This document shows positions 19,810-30,588 of a stretch of 64,000 nt of DNA, piece by piece. The DNA is from JAMZMI01 sp964353015 (GTDB taxonomy: Bacteria; Bacteroidota; Bacteroidia; Cytophagales; Cyclobacteriaceae): contig CAYGUA010000002.1 of the NCBI GenBank assembly GCA_964353015.1, positions 186,001-250,000 of the forward strand. The letters are read 5' to 3'. Under the pieces are notes generated by a model. The model searched no databases. It worked only from the letters and a program-made list of their open reading frames with translations, and was not told the DNA's origin. The position numbers and the translations under genes were made by a program. Within the stretch, counting starts at the first letter, position 1. The number at the start of each line of letters is the position of its first letter.

Positions 19810-20385
19810 ATGACTCTAAGAACAAAGCATTCAGGTTACGCCCAATTAGTCATTTTTGGCGTTTTACTAGTGTCATGCAATAGTTCACAAGTTTTGTTTG
19901 AAAAAGACTCCAATGACTGGAAGAGCTATGGTGATGGAACCTGGAGTTTCAATAACAATGAACTTACCGGAACCGCCTCTAACTCCACCTTCGTAATGAC
20001 CGATGACCGCTTCGATAACTTTCTATTGACATTGGAATTTAAACCCGATAGCCTGATCAATTCAGGAGTTTTTATCCGTTGCAGCGAGAAGAAGATGAGC
20101 TCCGAGGACTGTTATGAAATTAACATTTGGGACACTCATCCGAATCAGGATTCGCGAACCGGATCAATTGTTAAGAAAGCTCGCCCATTGGCCATTGTAA
20201 ATACCATTGGTAAATGGAATACCTACAAGATTTTAGCTCAAAGCGACCACCTTAAAGTATGGATTAATAATACACTTACAATTGACATGATCGATAGCTC
20301 ACTTAGCGACGGGCACATCGGTTTTCAAGCCGCTGGTAAAGGAGAAATTAAATTTCGAAACATAAAAGTTAAGCCACTCAGATAA
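19810..20385 (+). CDS. DUF1080 (3-keto-disaccharide hydrolase family) lipoprotein
   Basis: The ATG at 19810 gives 191 aa with lipobox LVSC (Cys23); the earlier ATG at 19720 would add 30 residues before the signal. The body is a concanavalin-like beta-sandwich: DNFLLTLEFKPD, NSGVFIRC, CYEINIWDTHP, GKWNTYKI and GHIGFQAAGKGEIKFRNIKV are typical of DUF1080. Members hydrolyse 3-keto-glycosides or bind glycans. Together with the Gfo/Idh and TIM-barrel genes in the window this supports a 3-keto-sugar route. It heads an operon with three propellers and a sulfatase. Confidence 0.85.
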   Translation: MTLRTKHSGYAQLVIFGVLLVSCNSSQVLFEKDSNDWKSYGDGTWSFNNNELTGTASNSTFVMTDDRFDNFLLTLEFKPDSLINSGVFIRCSEKKMSSEDCYEINIWDTHPNQDSRTGSIVKKARPLAIVNTIGKWNTYKILAQSDHLKVWINNTLTIDMIDSSLSDGHIGFQAAGKGEIKFRNIKVKPLR

Positions 20386-20431
20386 TCCAATTAAGGCAAT
20401 TCATCAAACAACACAATCTAAAAACGCTCTC

Positions 20432-23185
20432 ATGATTAAAAAAAGCACTTATCTCAAGTACACGCTAGTAACATTAATGCTTGGATTCCTTGCACAGAAT
20501 ATCCTTGCACAAGGTACAGTTTTGAGTTCATCAGAACCGCGATCTTTCTATCCAAGTGGAAGTGCTGATATAGATGAATACAGAAAACTGGCAAAAGAGT
20601 CTCCAACTACTCCAGAAAACTATCAGCAGCGAGTGCTCCTCCTGAATCTATGGCTGTACATCGCGCAGCAAAGGAGTGCTAATACACACTCATTATTCGA
20701 TAGCGACTATGCTTACTTCACTGGTGAATCCGATCTCTTAAAAGCAAAAGGAGAAGTGGAAAGAAAAGAAGTCCTGCAAAGGATTTGCACTGCCATCGAT
20801 GATGGATACAAAAACATGGAAGAAATCTTCAGGCAGTTGAATGAAGATGGGCCAATTTTCGAGCCATTTACCGGAGATCCTTCACGTTTCCCCGAAAGTG
20901 GAAATATGGAAGATGAGTGGACATCCTTCCAACACGACAAACACAACACAGGCTATACTACCGCTCCTGGCCCCAAAACAGGCGAAACAGTATGGAAATT
21001 CCCGGTAGGCCTAGGCTGGTACGCAAGCCCTGTAATTGAAGGAGAGAGCATTTACTTAGCGTCACCCGGAATGCATACAACCAGCAAGTGCCTCGATCTT
21101 AAAACAGGTGAAGAAATCTGGAAATCCACCCAGCATCACGAGAGAATGGGTGTTTATAAATATCCAGCTATCATGTCAACGCCGGTAGTCCTGGAGGACA
21201 GAATCATTCTGAGAGAAGTCAATAGTCATGGCGGCAATGAAGGTCAGGCGAGAAACCTCGTCTATGTGGATAAAAAGACAGGCGAAACACTCAATCGAAA
21301 ATATGCAGGACACATAGATTACCGAACACAGGTAGCTCCTGTAGTCTCTAATGGCAAGCAAATCGTCTATCCATTTGGAGTACACGATATTTACAGCACA
21401 CCGGCTATTTGCCAAAATCTTAATCGCCTGATCTGTGCAGATTTGGATAACAAAAAGAAGCATTGGGACCTGATTCTTGGAGACATTGATGTGCTTGCCG
21501 AACCTGTAATGACGGAAACCCATGTCATTCAAGGCACCACTGATGGTTATCTATATAGCGTAGGTCTTATTCAAAGAGACGACATAGATAATGAATGGGC
21601 CTTCCAATCTCGTGGTGGCGAAATCGCCTGGAAATTCAAGGCTGAGGGAGGAATTCACACTTCTGTTGCTGTGCAAGATGAGGCTATTTACTTTGGCTCA
21701 AATGGTGGCGTTATCTATTCCTTGAATGAGCGGGATGGTTCATTGATATGGGAAACAAAAGTAAAAAGCGTTGAAAAAAGAACACGAAAGCACTTCACAG
21801 TTCCAGTATTAGCAGATGGCAAGTTATACATTGGCTCTGCAAACAATCAATTCTATTGTTTGGACGCTAAGTCCGGTGAAATTCTCTGGCAGGTCGAGCA
21901 AAGTGATTGGATAAGATCAAAACCAGTTCTGACTTCAAACGGTCTTTTTGTAGCTGCCGTAGACGGAAGTCTGTCCTTTATCAGTCTTAAAGGGAAAATA
22001 AAGTGGACCAAAAAAGTATCCAATCATCAATTCTATGCAGATCTGAAGGGTACTGATGACCTTGTACTTTTGAGCGACAGTGATCTTTGGTTATACTGCT
22101 ACGATACCAAGGGAAATGAGGTCTGGAAGCATAGCATTCTTAATGCCTATGTAAATGACCAGGGCGACAGGATATTTACAGACCAACTGGCCGGAGGAAC
22201 ATATTATCAATCCAAGCCAACCGCAGCAGATGGTAAAGTCTACTTTGGTAATCCTGGAGGATTCCTTTTCTGTGTCGATGCTGAGACTGGGGAAGAAAAC
22301 TGGAAATTTGAAATGGGTGGTGCTATATCCGTTGGAGCTGTCATTTACGATGGAAAAGTCTATGGTGGTCAGCAAGGAGGGGAAAGGTTCTTTTACTGTA
22401 TGGATGCCAAAACCGGTAAGCTGATTTGGAAACAAACCTTGCCCGGCGGATGGGTCTGGGGATCTGCTGTTGCCGATGATGGAGTGATCTATGTACCCAC
22501 TGTCGATGGATATGCAGTAGCATTAGATGCTAACACAGGTCATATTATTTGGATGTATCGTACAGCCAGGTCGTTACCTGCCGAGCCTGCGATTGATGGG
22601 GATATCGTCTACTTCGGATCATGGAGTCATTCTCTATACGCATTTGACAAGAAAACAGGTGAAATCATATGGAAGCAAAGTGGTGTTGGGTTGGATTCCG
22701 GGACGCTTTTCGCTCAAGATGGTGTAATCTGTGTCCCCAACAACAAGGATGTTTTTAAGTATCTGGACGGCAAAACCGGTGATGTAATATTCGAAGGGAT
22801 CAAGGATCCAAAAGTGAAAGGGAATTATCGGAATTTCAATGCTACGGGTGCTCTTCACAGGGATAAGGCCTATTTCTCTGCAAGAGCTGGTGTAGGCATG
22901 GGAGGTGTCCCAATGGCTACCCGGATGTATGCGCTTGATTATAAAACCGGGGAAGTATTCTGGAAATTTCCTGATGGTGGTGGACTTTCTGCTCCTGCAG
23001 TAGCAAGTGAACGAGTTTATGCAGCTTCGGGGAACACTCCCCTACTTTACTGTCTGGATGCAGAAAGTGGAAAGCCTCATTGGGTTTACAAAATGGGACA
23101 GCACGTAGAAGAAGCAACACTGTGTATTTACCGTGATAAGCTATACGTCTTATCAGCTGATGGGTATGTACACGCTGTTAAATAG
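20432..23185 (+). CDS. PQQ-like beta-propeller protein 2 (exported)
   Basis: A 917-aa protein with a Sec signal ending ILAQ. It carries a diverged form of the shared N-terminal motif (SADIDEYRKLAKESPTTPENY) and then many PQQ-type blades, for example FYCMDAKTGKLIWK and ALDANTGHIIWMY. DQLAGGTYYQSKP corresponds to the DQIAGGGYYQSK segment of propellers 1 and 3, which marks common descent. It ends four bases before propeller 3. Function is unknown; an enzymatic quinoprotein, a glycan-binding scaffold or an assembly factor are all possible. Confidence 0.83.
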   Translation: MIKKSTYLKYTLVTLMLGFLAQNILAQGTVLSSSEPRSFYPSGSADIDEYRKLAKESPTTPENYQQRVLLLNLWLYIAQQRSANTHSLFDSDYAYFTGESDLLKAKGEVERKEVLQRICTAIDDGYKNMEEIFRQLNEDGPIFEPFTGDPSRFPESGNMEDEWTSFQHDKHNTGYTTAPGPKTGETVWKFPVGLGWYASPVIEGESIYLASPGMHTTSKCLDLKTGEEIWKSTQHHERMGVYKYPAIMSTPVVLEDRIILREVNSHGGNEGQARNLVYVDKKTGETLNRKYAGHIDYRTQVAPVVSNGKQIVYPFGVHDIYSTPAICQNLNRLICADLDNKKKHWDLILGDIDVLAEPVMTETHVIQGTTDGYLYSVGLIQRDDIDNEWAFQSRGGEIAWKFKAEGGIHTSVAVQDEAIYFGSNGGVIYSLNERDGSLIWETKVKSVEKRTRKHFTVPVLADGKLYIGSANNQFYCLDAKSGEILWQVEQSDWIRSKPVLTSNGLFVAAVDGSLSFISLKGKIKWTKKVSNHQFYADLKGTDDLVLLSDSDLWLYCYDTKGNEVWKHSILNAYVNDQGDRIFTDQLAGGTYYQSKPTAADGKVYFGNPGGFLFCVDAETGEENWKFEMGGAISVGAVIYDGKVYGGQQGGERFFYCMDAKTGKLIWKQTLPGGWVWGSAVADDGVIYVPTVDGYAVALDANTGHIIWMYRTARSLPAEPAIDGDIVYFGSWSHSLYAFDKKTGEIIWKQSGVGLDSGTLFAQDGVICVPNNKDVFKYLDGKTGDVIFEGIKDPKVKGNYRNFNATGALHRDKAYFSARAGVGMGGVPMATRMYALDYKTGEVFWKFPDGGGLSAPAVASERVYAASGNTPLLYCLDAESGKPHWVYKMGQHVEEATLCIYRDKLYVLSADGYVHAVK

Positions 23186-23188
23186 TAG

Positions 23189-25936
23189 ATGATGAACAAT
23201 AGAGTTAATGCCATGAATAAACAAAGTCAAAATGCTTCCCATAACCTGGTGATTAAAACAGGCTTGGTTGTTTTAGCTTTTTTATACTTATCAGGATTCA
23301 TTCAGGTTCAAGGCCAGCCTCAAGCGAAATCTGGGATGGGGTATACCAGCGGAGACGAAGAGATAGATCAAATACTAGCAGACCTGCAAGCCAACCCTAC
23401 TGATGAAAGTAATTATGTCTATAGGGGAGCCATGGTGAAGCTATGGGAACTTTCTCTACAACAACAAGGCGCTGTTTTAACAGATAGATACAGGCCAGTT
23501 TATATTAATCAATCATATTACGAATCAATCAAAAATAAGGAAGAGCGAAATAGCGCACTTTCCCTTATTTCAATACAAATCGATGAAGCGTATGAAACAC
23601 TAGCGTCGATAAACAAGGATCTAGTTGAAAAACCTGAGACGAGACTAGCTGAGGTCAGACCAATTACGAATGAAGTAGCACCTCCAGTAAAAAACGAAAA
23701 ATCATGGCCTAACTATCAGGGTACACTCTCAAATATTGGCTTTAATGGGAACGATGGACCTGTTTATGGTCGTTTCGCATGGAAATTCCCAGTAGGGCTA
23801 GCCTGGGAGTCGAGTCCTGTGATTGAAGGGGATAAGGTTTACCTGGCTTCACCTGGATTGCGTAACATTCTTTTTACGTTGGATATCAATACAGGCCAAG
23901 TAATCAACGCTGCTAAACAGCTACCTCAGGGGACTTACAGCACTCCTGCTTACACTTCAACACCAGTAGTGCTTAAAGATCAAATTCTATTGCGCGAAAT
24001 GGGAAGCCGTGGATATATCACAGGAGATGCAAAAGAAATAGCCTACATCGACAAAAACACACTTGAAATCGAGCGTCAAATCTTTGCTGGACATATTGAT
24101 TACCGCACAGGATATGCGCCATTAGCTGCTAACGAAAAATATGTTGTATATCCATTCTCCGACAATCATATAGAGCGAGTTCCTGTTGAAGCACAAGCAC
24201 TTAACCATATCATATGCAAAGACACCAAGACCGGCGAAATCATAAGAGATGTGCACGTTGGGCATACTTTTGCTGAACCACTATTGGATGACAAATTAGT
24301 GTTCATAGGCACCAAGGCTGGGTATGTGTACTGTTTTGATGCGTCTAAAAAAGACGATAACCGCAGGCGGGTTGTGATGGCAAGAGATATGGAAGTTAAC
24401 TGGCAATTCAAGGCAGGTAACAGTGTAAACCGAAAGGTAGCTGTAGATGAAAAGAACGTCTATTTTGGGGCTAATGACGGAGTGGTTTACTGCCTAAAAA
24501 AAGAGACAGGAGCACTTCTCTGGAAATATGAAGTAGAAATGCCTGTGGACGAAGCTTTCCGTCATTTCTCAACACCCCTCGTATCTGGAGATAAAATCTT
24601 TATTGGCTCAGCAGATAAAAACCTGTACTGTCTGGATGCCAATACCGGTGAGCTCATTTTCAAATATCAGTCAAGTGATTGGGTAAGAGCGCGTCCGGTG
24701 GCTACCGAAACCAATGTCTACTTTGCGTCTATTAACGGTGATCTTTACAACGTCAACTTCAGTGGAAAGAAAGCAAAGGAAGTCTGGAAAAGACAAATTG
24801 GAGATCATTGGATTTATGCTGATCTGGCCATGGATGGTAACAAAATACTCATTAACAACTCAGACCTCTACACCTATTGTATCGATGCGAAAAAGGGTGA
24901 TATGCTTTGGAAGTTCAGCATTATCAAATCTTTTGAAGAAGAAGACGGGTACAGAGTGCTTACTGATCAGATTGCTGGTGGTGGGTATTACCAATCAAAA
25001 CCCACGGCTGTTGATGGTAAAATATTCATCGGCACTCCTTCACGATTTGTGTATGCCGTACATGCCGAAACTGGTAAGGAAATTTGGAAGCATGAGATTG
25101 GGGCGGCCATTTCCGGTGCTCCTGTATTCGACAATAACAAGATTTACATCGGCCAGCAAGGCGGAGAAGATGATTTCTACTGTTTGGATGCCAATACTGG
25201 CACGCTGGTTTGGAAGCAAAATACAGGATGGGTCTGGGGTTCAGCAGCGGTATCCGATGGATTGGTATTTGTCCCCGGAATAGATGGATATGTCAATTGC
25301 CTGGATGCCAATACCGGAAGTATCATCTGGCGATTTCGCACGGACAAATCCGTATGCAGCGAGCCTTTAATTATTGGCGAACACGTCTATTTCGGAAGTT
25401 GGGATTCCTTCCTCTATAAGTTTGAGAAGAAGTCCGGAAAACTGGTTTGGAGACTCCCTCGGGGTGGATCCGACTCTGGAGTTGCAATCGGATTTGACGG
25501 CAAACTCATTATTCCACACGCGGGAATGAGTTGCTTTGACCAGGAAACTTCAGAACTACTCTGGGAACCAGATTTAGAGGGGAGAATTCAAGGAAGTATG
25601 AATGGCACACCCGCCTATCATCACGAACAACTTTTCATTTCCACCTGGGCCGGACAACTATTTGCTCTTGATACCAATAGCAAAAAGATCAATTGGTTGA
25701 TGGATGGTGTGGCAGGGATTACAGCCGCTGTAGTAGGCAACAATGGCTATGTCTATTGTGGTGCACGCAACAACCCCTATTTCTATGCCCTAAATGAAAA
25801 AGGTAATGAAGATGGTACTACCAACACGCTGTTTCGAATTCGCTTGGCCAACGCTTTGTTGGAATCAACACCTGCCTTGTACCGAGGTAGAGCATATATT
25901 TTGAGTTCAGGTGGGTATTTATATGCGATTGAGTGA
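23189..25936 (+). CDS. PQQ-like beta-propeller protein 3 (exported)
   Basis: A 915-aa protein with a Sec signal peptide ending QVQGQ; the ATG at 23213 is an alternative start that keeps the signal. It is the closest paralogue of propeller 1: the N-terminal motif SGDEEIDQILADL and NPTDESNY, the AGHIDYRTGYAPL segment, and the GLVF/PGIDGYVNCLDA blade match almost residue for residue. Propeller 1 is predicted to be a lipoprotein and this one is not. It is the middle gene of a three-propeller run, probably formed by duplication. Confidence 0.85.
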   Translation: MMNNRVNAMNKQSQNASHNLVIKTGLVVLAFLYLSGFIQVQGQPQAKSGMGYTSGDEEIDQILADLQANPTDESNYVYRGAMVKLWELSLQQQGAVLTDRYRPVYINQSYYESIKNKEERNSALSLISIQIDEAYETLASINKDLVEKPETRLAEVRPITNEVAPPVKNEKSWPNYQGTLSNIGFNGNDGPVYGRFAWKFPVGLAWESSPVIEGDKVYLASPGLRNILFTLDINTGQVINAAKQLPQGTYSTPAYTSTPVVLKDQILLREMGSRGYITGDAKEIAYIDKNTLEIERQIFAGHIDYRTGYAPLAANEKYVVYPFSDNHIERVPVEAQALNHIICKDTKTGEIIRDVHVGHTFAEPLLDDKLVFIGTKAGYVYCFDASKKDDNRRRVVMARDMEVNWQFKAGNSVNRKVAVDEKNVYFGANDGVVYCLKKETGALLWKYEVEMPVDEAFRHFSTPLVSGDKIFIGSADKNLYCLDANTGELIFKYQSSDWVRARPVATETNVYFASINGDLYNVNFSGKKAKEVWKRQIGDHWIYADLAMDGNKILINNSDLYTYCIDAKKGDMLWKFSIIKSFEEEDGYRVLTDQIAGGGYYQSKPTAVDGKIFIGTPSRFVYAVHAETGKEIWKHEIGAAISGAPVFDNNKIYIGQQGGEDDFYCLDANTGTLVWKQNTGWVWGSAAVSDGLVFVPGIDGYVNCLDANTGSIIWRFRTDKSVCSEPLIIGEHVYFGSWDSFLYKFEKKSGKLVWRLPRGGSDSGVAIGFDGKLIIPHAGMSCFDQETSELLWEPDLEGRIQGSMNGTPAYHHEQLFISTWAGQLFALDTNSKKINWLMDGVAGITAAVVGNNGYVYCGARNNPYFYALNEKGNEDGTTNTLFRIRLANALLESTPALYRGRAYILSSGGYLYAIE

Positions 25937-25974
25937 TGATCTAGTACCCAATATGGAATTGTAAACCCAAACAA

Positions 25975-28311
25975 ATGAAAAGACAAGATTTAATTTTTCC
26001 TTCAACCATTCTATCGATTGTACTTCTCTTCCATTTGGGATGTACCTCTCAGCAAAATCCGAGCAAGATGTATTCTGGTATCAAGGAAACGGGAATCTTA
26101 GAAATTGACCAGATTCGTGAGGAAATAACTACAATTCCCACTACTGAAGAGAATATTTCGAGTCGACATGCTGCTCTTCGAATGTGGTACCGGCTCTTTT
26201 GGAGACAGGGCTATGACATGAGTGCTTTCAAGGCAATCGATTGGGTACTTATCAACAGGATAGAAAAAACACCTGAAATGATTCAGGCCATCGGGGAAGG
26301 TTATGCTATTCTTGAAGACCTGCAGTCCTATCCCATTTATGTCAAGGAAGTTCAAGGGGTTGAAGTAAAGGATAAAACCGGAACCAGTAAAACCAACTGG
26401 CCATTTTACCATGGTATTGATGGTGCACAAACAGGCTATTCGCCCGATATAGGACCTTCTTTGGGAAAAGTAGTTTGGCGCTTCCCGAAACCCAACCAAT
26501 CCAGAACACTGCAACCCGTATTGAGTCAGGGCAGAGTATACTTTGCAAATAGGAACTATTGTCTTAATGAGGAAACAGGTGAAAGGATTGAGATTAATGA
26601 GGCTGAAAGAGATTTGGTATTATCTGATATGACAGGGGTATCTGCCCAAATGGATGGTGAGCAAATTACTCTTCTGGACGGCAAAAATCGCATTTGGGAG
26701 AACGAGGTTGGCTTTGAACTCAGAGGAAAACCTGCCATTTACTCAGAGAAACTCTACATTGGAGGTAGTCAAGGTCAACTTTTAGCTTTGGATATCTTAG
26801 ATGGTAAGGTGCTTTGGTCCCATCATGCCGATAAGAAGGTAGAAGCGGCATTCCAGTATTATTCAACAGGTACCGAATATGAAGGTCGACTTTATATAGG
26901 AGGAGCCAGCTCTGAACTGTATTGCCTCGATCCAGAAAATGGATCGCTTCTCTGGAAATATGAGGTAAGTGATTGGATACGATCAAGACCGTTGGTAATT
27001 GGAGAGGTAGTTTACATAGCGACACTTGATGGCAACCTCTATGCGCTCCGCGACGAAGGAGACCGTGCCACAGAATTAAAAAAGGAGAAGGTAAACGAAC
27101 ATGGGTTTACTGGAGATTTGCAGGGAAGTGAGAAAGGCATTCTGGCGGCTGGAAGGGATCATATCCTCTATTCAATTTCTCTTGATAATTTATCGATTAA
27201 CTGGAAACATGGCATCCGTGATGGTGCCTGGATCAATGATCAATTCTACTCGATTAGTTTGAGTGGAGGACCACCCTCTCCTACCGTTGTTGATGGCATT
27301 CTCTATTGTGGAGGAAGTGATCATTTCGTTCACGCCATCGATGCAGAATCAGGAATGGAAATTTGGCGGTTCGAAGCAGGTGCAAACCTCGGGGCAGGTA
27401 TAACTGTAGCGGAAGGCAAGGTATTTTTTGGTATTATCAGAGGAGAACCACGATACCACGCCCTTGACAAAAATACAGGGAAACTTCTATGGAAGTCAGG
27501 TGAATTTGGCAATGTCTGGGTAGCCGCACAGTACAATTCAGGAAAACTCTTCTTCGGCAATATGGAAGGCATGATGTATGCTGTTGATGCTGCGAATGGC
27601 AGGAAGATCTGGTCCTATGACACATCAAAAGATACCAAGAAACAGAACTGGAGAAATATGAATGAGGGGGTTCGCCATGGCTGGCCTCCAGGAATTTATC
27701 CTGTTCCAGTGGCAGATGAGACTAAGGTCTATATAGGTTCCTGGTCAGGTTATTACTTTGCTTTTGACCAAGAAACTGGAAAGATGATCTGGAGAACCCA
27801 GACAAACGGAGGCAATCTTAACGGAGGCCTCCCCGACTCTGCGGCACCTGTTCTGTGGGGGGATCACATGTATGTACAAAAGACAGGAAATATTCTTGCA
27901 GCGCTAAATCGGGAAACAGGTGTGATAGAATGGGAATGGACAGCCCCGAAAGACTTTGGTCAAAATGGAACCATAGCAGCGCACGATGATAAAATATTCG
28001 GTAGCTATTTTGATGGTGGTCGAAGATTTCCAATCAAGGCTACCATAATTGCGTTTGACGATGTAGCCAATGGTTCGAAGGAATTATGGCGATATGAAGG
28101 TGGTGGAGGGCTAACTGCCCCTGTCATTACCGATGGGAAGCTCATTACCGGATCATCTGCAGATCCTTTTTTAGTCTGCCTCAATCCAGATACTGGCGAT
28201 ATAATATGGCGTTTGTATATAGGTGGCATTATGCTTGAAGGCGTTCCAGCTGTATACGGAGATAAAGTTTACGTTCAAGTAGACACGGAATGGATTTATG
28301 CAATTAAATAA
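25975..28311 (+). CDS. PQQ-like beta-propeller lipoprotein 4 (short form)
   Basis: A 778-aa protein, the shortest and most divergent of the five, with lipobox HLGC (Cys23). The N-terminal motif persists as ILEIDQIREEITTIPTTEEN. PQQ-type blades follow (LYCLDPENGSLLWKYE, HAIDAESGMEIWRFE, HALDKNTGKLLWKS). The segment that in the others runs from the AGH-D-YR motif onward is shortened. The next gene's usable ATG is 40 bases after its stop. Confidence 0.83.
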   Translation: MKRQDLIFPSTILSIVLLFHLGCTSQQNPSKMYSGIKETGILEIDQIREEITTIPTTEENISSRHAALRMWYRLFWRQGYDMSAFKAIDWVLINRIEKTPEMIQAIGEGYAILEDLQSYPIYVKEVQGVEVKDKTGTSKTNWPFYHGIDGAQTGYSPDIGPSLGKVVWRFPKPNQSRTLQPVLSQGRVYFANRNYCLNEETGERIEINEAERDLVLSDMTGVSAQMDGEQITLLDGKNRIWENEVGFELRGKPAIYSEKLYIGGSQGQLLALDILDGKVLWSHHADKKVEAAFQYYSTGTEYEGRLYIGGASSELYCLDPENGSLLWKYEVSDWIRSRPLVIGEVVYIATLDGNLYALRDEGDRATELKKEKVNEHGFTGDLQGSEKGILAAGRDHILYSISLDNLSINWKHGIRDGAWINDQFYSISLSGGPPSPTVVDGILYCGGSDHFVHAIDAESGMEIWRFEAGANLGAGITVAEGKVFFGIIRGEPRYHALDKNTGKLLWKSGEFGNVWVAAQYNSGKLFFGNMEGMMYAVDAANGRKIWSYDTSKDTKKQNWRNMNEGVRHGWPPGIYPVPVADETKVYIGSWSGYYFAFDQETGKMIWRTQTNGGNLNGGLPDSAAPVLWGDHMYVQKTGNILAALNRETGVIEWEWTAPKDFGQNGTIAAHDDKIFGSYFDGGRRFPIKATIIAFDDVANGSKELWRYEGGGGLTAPVITDGKLITGSSADPFLVCLNPDTGDIIWRLYIGGIMLEGVPAVYGDKVYVQVDTEWIYAIK

Positions 28312-28351
28312 GGAGAAACAAAGGGCTTCTAAATCAACATTCAAGAACTTT

Positions 28352-30562
28352 ATGAAAATGAGTAACAGAAAAGCCACAGTCAAAAGAGCACCATATAAGT
28401 TTACATTATTAGCAGGAGCTTTAGTTCTACTTCAGAGTTTCGCTTTTGGACAGTCTAGGCCAAACATCGTTATCATTTTCGCTGATGACTTAGGTATTGA
28501 ATCTACGGGCGCTTACGGTGCGCCAAATAACCTTGTTCAAACACCGGCTATCGATGGTTTAGCCGAAGAGGGCCGGAAGTTCTTAAATGCTTATGCGCCA
28601 GCTTCGCTGTGCTCTCCATCTCGTTACGGTTTGCTTGCAGGAGAATACTATTGGAGAAATGTTAGAGAATGGGGAATCATTCAGGGAAGTGATCCAAACG
28701 TACTACCCAGAGAAAAAAACTTAGCTGCACGCCTCAAAGGCGCAGGTTATAATACAGCGTTCATAGGCAAATGGCACTTAGGCTATGATAATTCTGGAAT
28801 GGTCGGTGGTTCCGAGGTAGTGGGGTTTGATCATAACTATGATTACAGAACTAACATTAATGATAACAATCAAACCCGTACCGCTGAATTTACCGACAAT
28901 GATGCGCGGGCATGGATAGATGCTCAGTCAGCAGAAACACCCTTTTTTCTATACTTCGCACCTATTGCGGTACATACACCTATCATACCAGGAGTCAAAT
29001 ATCAGGGAACGAGTGGCGCTGGAGCTTATGGTGATTACATTAATGAGCTAGATGGCTCTGTGGAAAACATATTGAATGCCTTGGATCGAAATGGGTTTGC
29101 GAACAATACCCTTGTAATTTTTGCATCGGACAATGGAGCAGCGTCAGGTTCAGCTAAAAGTAATGGATCAGGTGATCTTCAAGTAAATGGTGATTATAGA
29201 GGAACAAAACTCACCATTTTTGATGCCGGATTCCGAGTGCCTCTTATTGTTAAATGGCCAGGTTATGTACCAAAAGGCTCTACCTCCAACCATGATGTAA
29301 ATCTGGTTGACATCTATGCCTCAATTATGGATATGCTGAATTTGGAGATGTCCGCTCCATCGGAAGAAGCCGGTGATAGCTTCAGCTTCTTTAAAGCGTG
29401 GTTCAGTGATTCACATCAACCGGCAAGAGAAAATATGATATTGACCAGCTATGAAGGAATCTCTTCTGTTTATACCGATCGATGGAAATACATAGATGGA
29501 ATACCAAGAGAACCCGAGCCCTATGATTTTTTTAACACTAACCGACAAAACCAAGAAGCTTTGGAGCAATTGTACAATATCAGGATTGATCCAAATGAAA
29601 CGAATAACTTGATTAACACAGAAACTGCTAAAGCCGCTGAATTAAAAGCTTTACTCGCCTCACTCAGGCAAGCAGGATATCACAGTCGAACTGAGAGTAG
29701 CGGCGAGGTGAATACTCCACCTAAGGTACAAAACCCAATAGAAGATTTGGTCTTAATAAAAGGGTTCGAATCCCAAACCATCGATATTTCAAATGTCTTC
29801 ACGGACGAAGATGGAGATCAATTATCATTTATATGGGCATCAGGCAATGAAGCCATTGTTACCCTGACAGAATCAAACGGTGAACTAACCATTCACGAAG
29901 AAAGTGAACTTGGCGAAACCCGACTTACCCTGACAGCCAATGATGGCAAAGGAGGAGTCAAATTGGAAGATTTTATCGTCAAAATTGAAAGAGGGCCTAA
30001 TATGGCTCCAATCGTCAATAATCCTATTGAAGATCAGATCTTAGCAGAGGGATTTGGCTCCAAAACCATTGATATCACCAACGTTTTCTCTGATGAGGAC
30101 GGTGATCAACTTTCATTTTCATGGCATGTTGAAAATGAAACGATCGTTTCCATAACCCAATCAAACAATATCTTGACTATTAAGGAAGAAGGCATTCAGG
30201 GTCAAACTTTAGTATCACTAACTGCCAATGACGGTTATGATGGTGTCGTTTCGGACAGCTTCATCGTAAAAGTTGAGAAAGCATTGGCGCTTTCATTAAT
30301 CGATATTTCAGAAGATTTCCGATTGTATCCGAACCCCGCCAATAAAGGAGATTTGTACTTAGAGTTGACTAATTCATATAAAGGAGAGGTAATCTACTCA
30401 ATCAGTGATCTATCTGGGAAAAGAGTATTTACAGGAGAGATTATCAAGACAAACAGAGCGCTCCAAATGGAAATAGACACTAGACATTTGGGAAACGGCA
30501 TCTACTTCATTTCAGTAGACGCTGGAAAAAATATCTCTAGGAAGTTTTTGATAGATAGATAA
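28352..30562 (+). CDS. Sulfatase 4 with two cadherin-like repeats and T9SS tail
   Basis: The ATG at 28352 (or 28358) follows propeller 4; an ATG at 28298 lies inside that gene and would add a charged leader. The 736-aa protein has a Sec signal ending AFGQ, DD at 45-46 and formylglycine motif CSPSR (Cys87). After the catalytic domain come two about 90-residue repeats (roughly 455-548 and 549-643), each with NPIEDxxL, FTDEDGDQLSF-type and LTANDG segments, typical of calcium-binding cadherin-like modules. The last 80 or so residues begin FRLYPNPAN and form a T9SS type-A sorting domain. It is probably a secreted or surface enzyme, unlike the lipoprotein sulfatases nearby. Confidence 0.92.
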   Translation: MKMSNRKATVKRAPYKFTLLAGALVLLQSFAFGQSRPNIVIIFADDLGIESTGAYGAPNNLVQTPAIDGLAEEGRKFLNAYAPASLCSPSRYGLLAGEYYWRNVREWGIIQGSDPNVLPREKNLAARLKGAGYNTAFIGKWHLGYDNSGMVGGSEVVGFDHNYDYRTNINDNNQTRTAEFTDNDARAWIDAQSAETPFFLYFAPIAVHTPIIPGVKYQGTSGAGAYGDYINELDGSVENILNALDRNGFANNTLVIFASDNGAASGSAKSNGSGDLQVNGDYRGTKLTIFDAGFRVPLIVKWPGYVPKGSTSNHDVNLVDIYASIMDMLNLEMSAPSEEAGDSFSFFKAWFSDSHQPARENMILTSYEGISSVYTDRWKYIDGIPREPEPYDFFNTNRQNQEALEQLYNIRIDPNETNNLINTETAKAAELKALLASLRQAGYHSRTESSGEVNTPPKVQNPIEDLVLIKGFESQTIDISNVFTDEDGDQLSFIWASGNEAIVTLTESNGELTIHEESELGETRLTLTANDGKGGVKLEDFIVKIERGPNMAPIVNNPIEDQILAEGFGSKTIDITNVFSDEDGDQLSFSWHVENETIVSITQSNNILTIKEEGIQGQTLVSLTANDGYDGVVSDSFIVKVEKALALSLIDISEDFRLYPNPANKGDLYLELTNSYKGEVIYSISDLSGKRVFTGEIIKTNRALQMEIDTRHLGNGIYFISVDAGKNISRKFLIDR

Positions 30563-30588
30563 TTAAGGCACATCCAATAGACCTCTTT

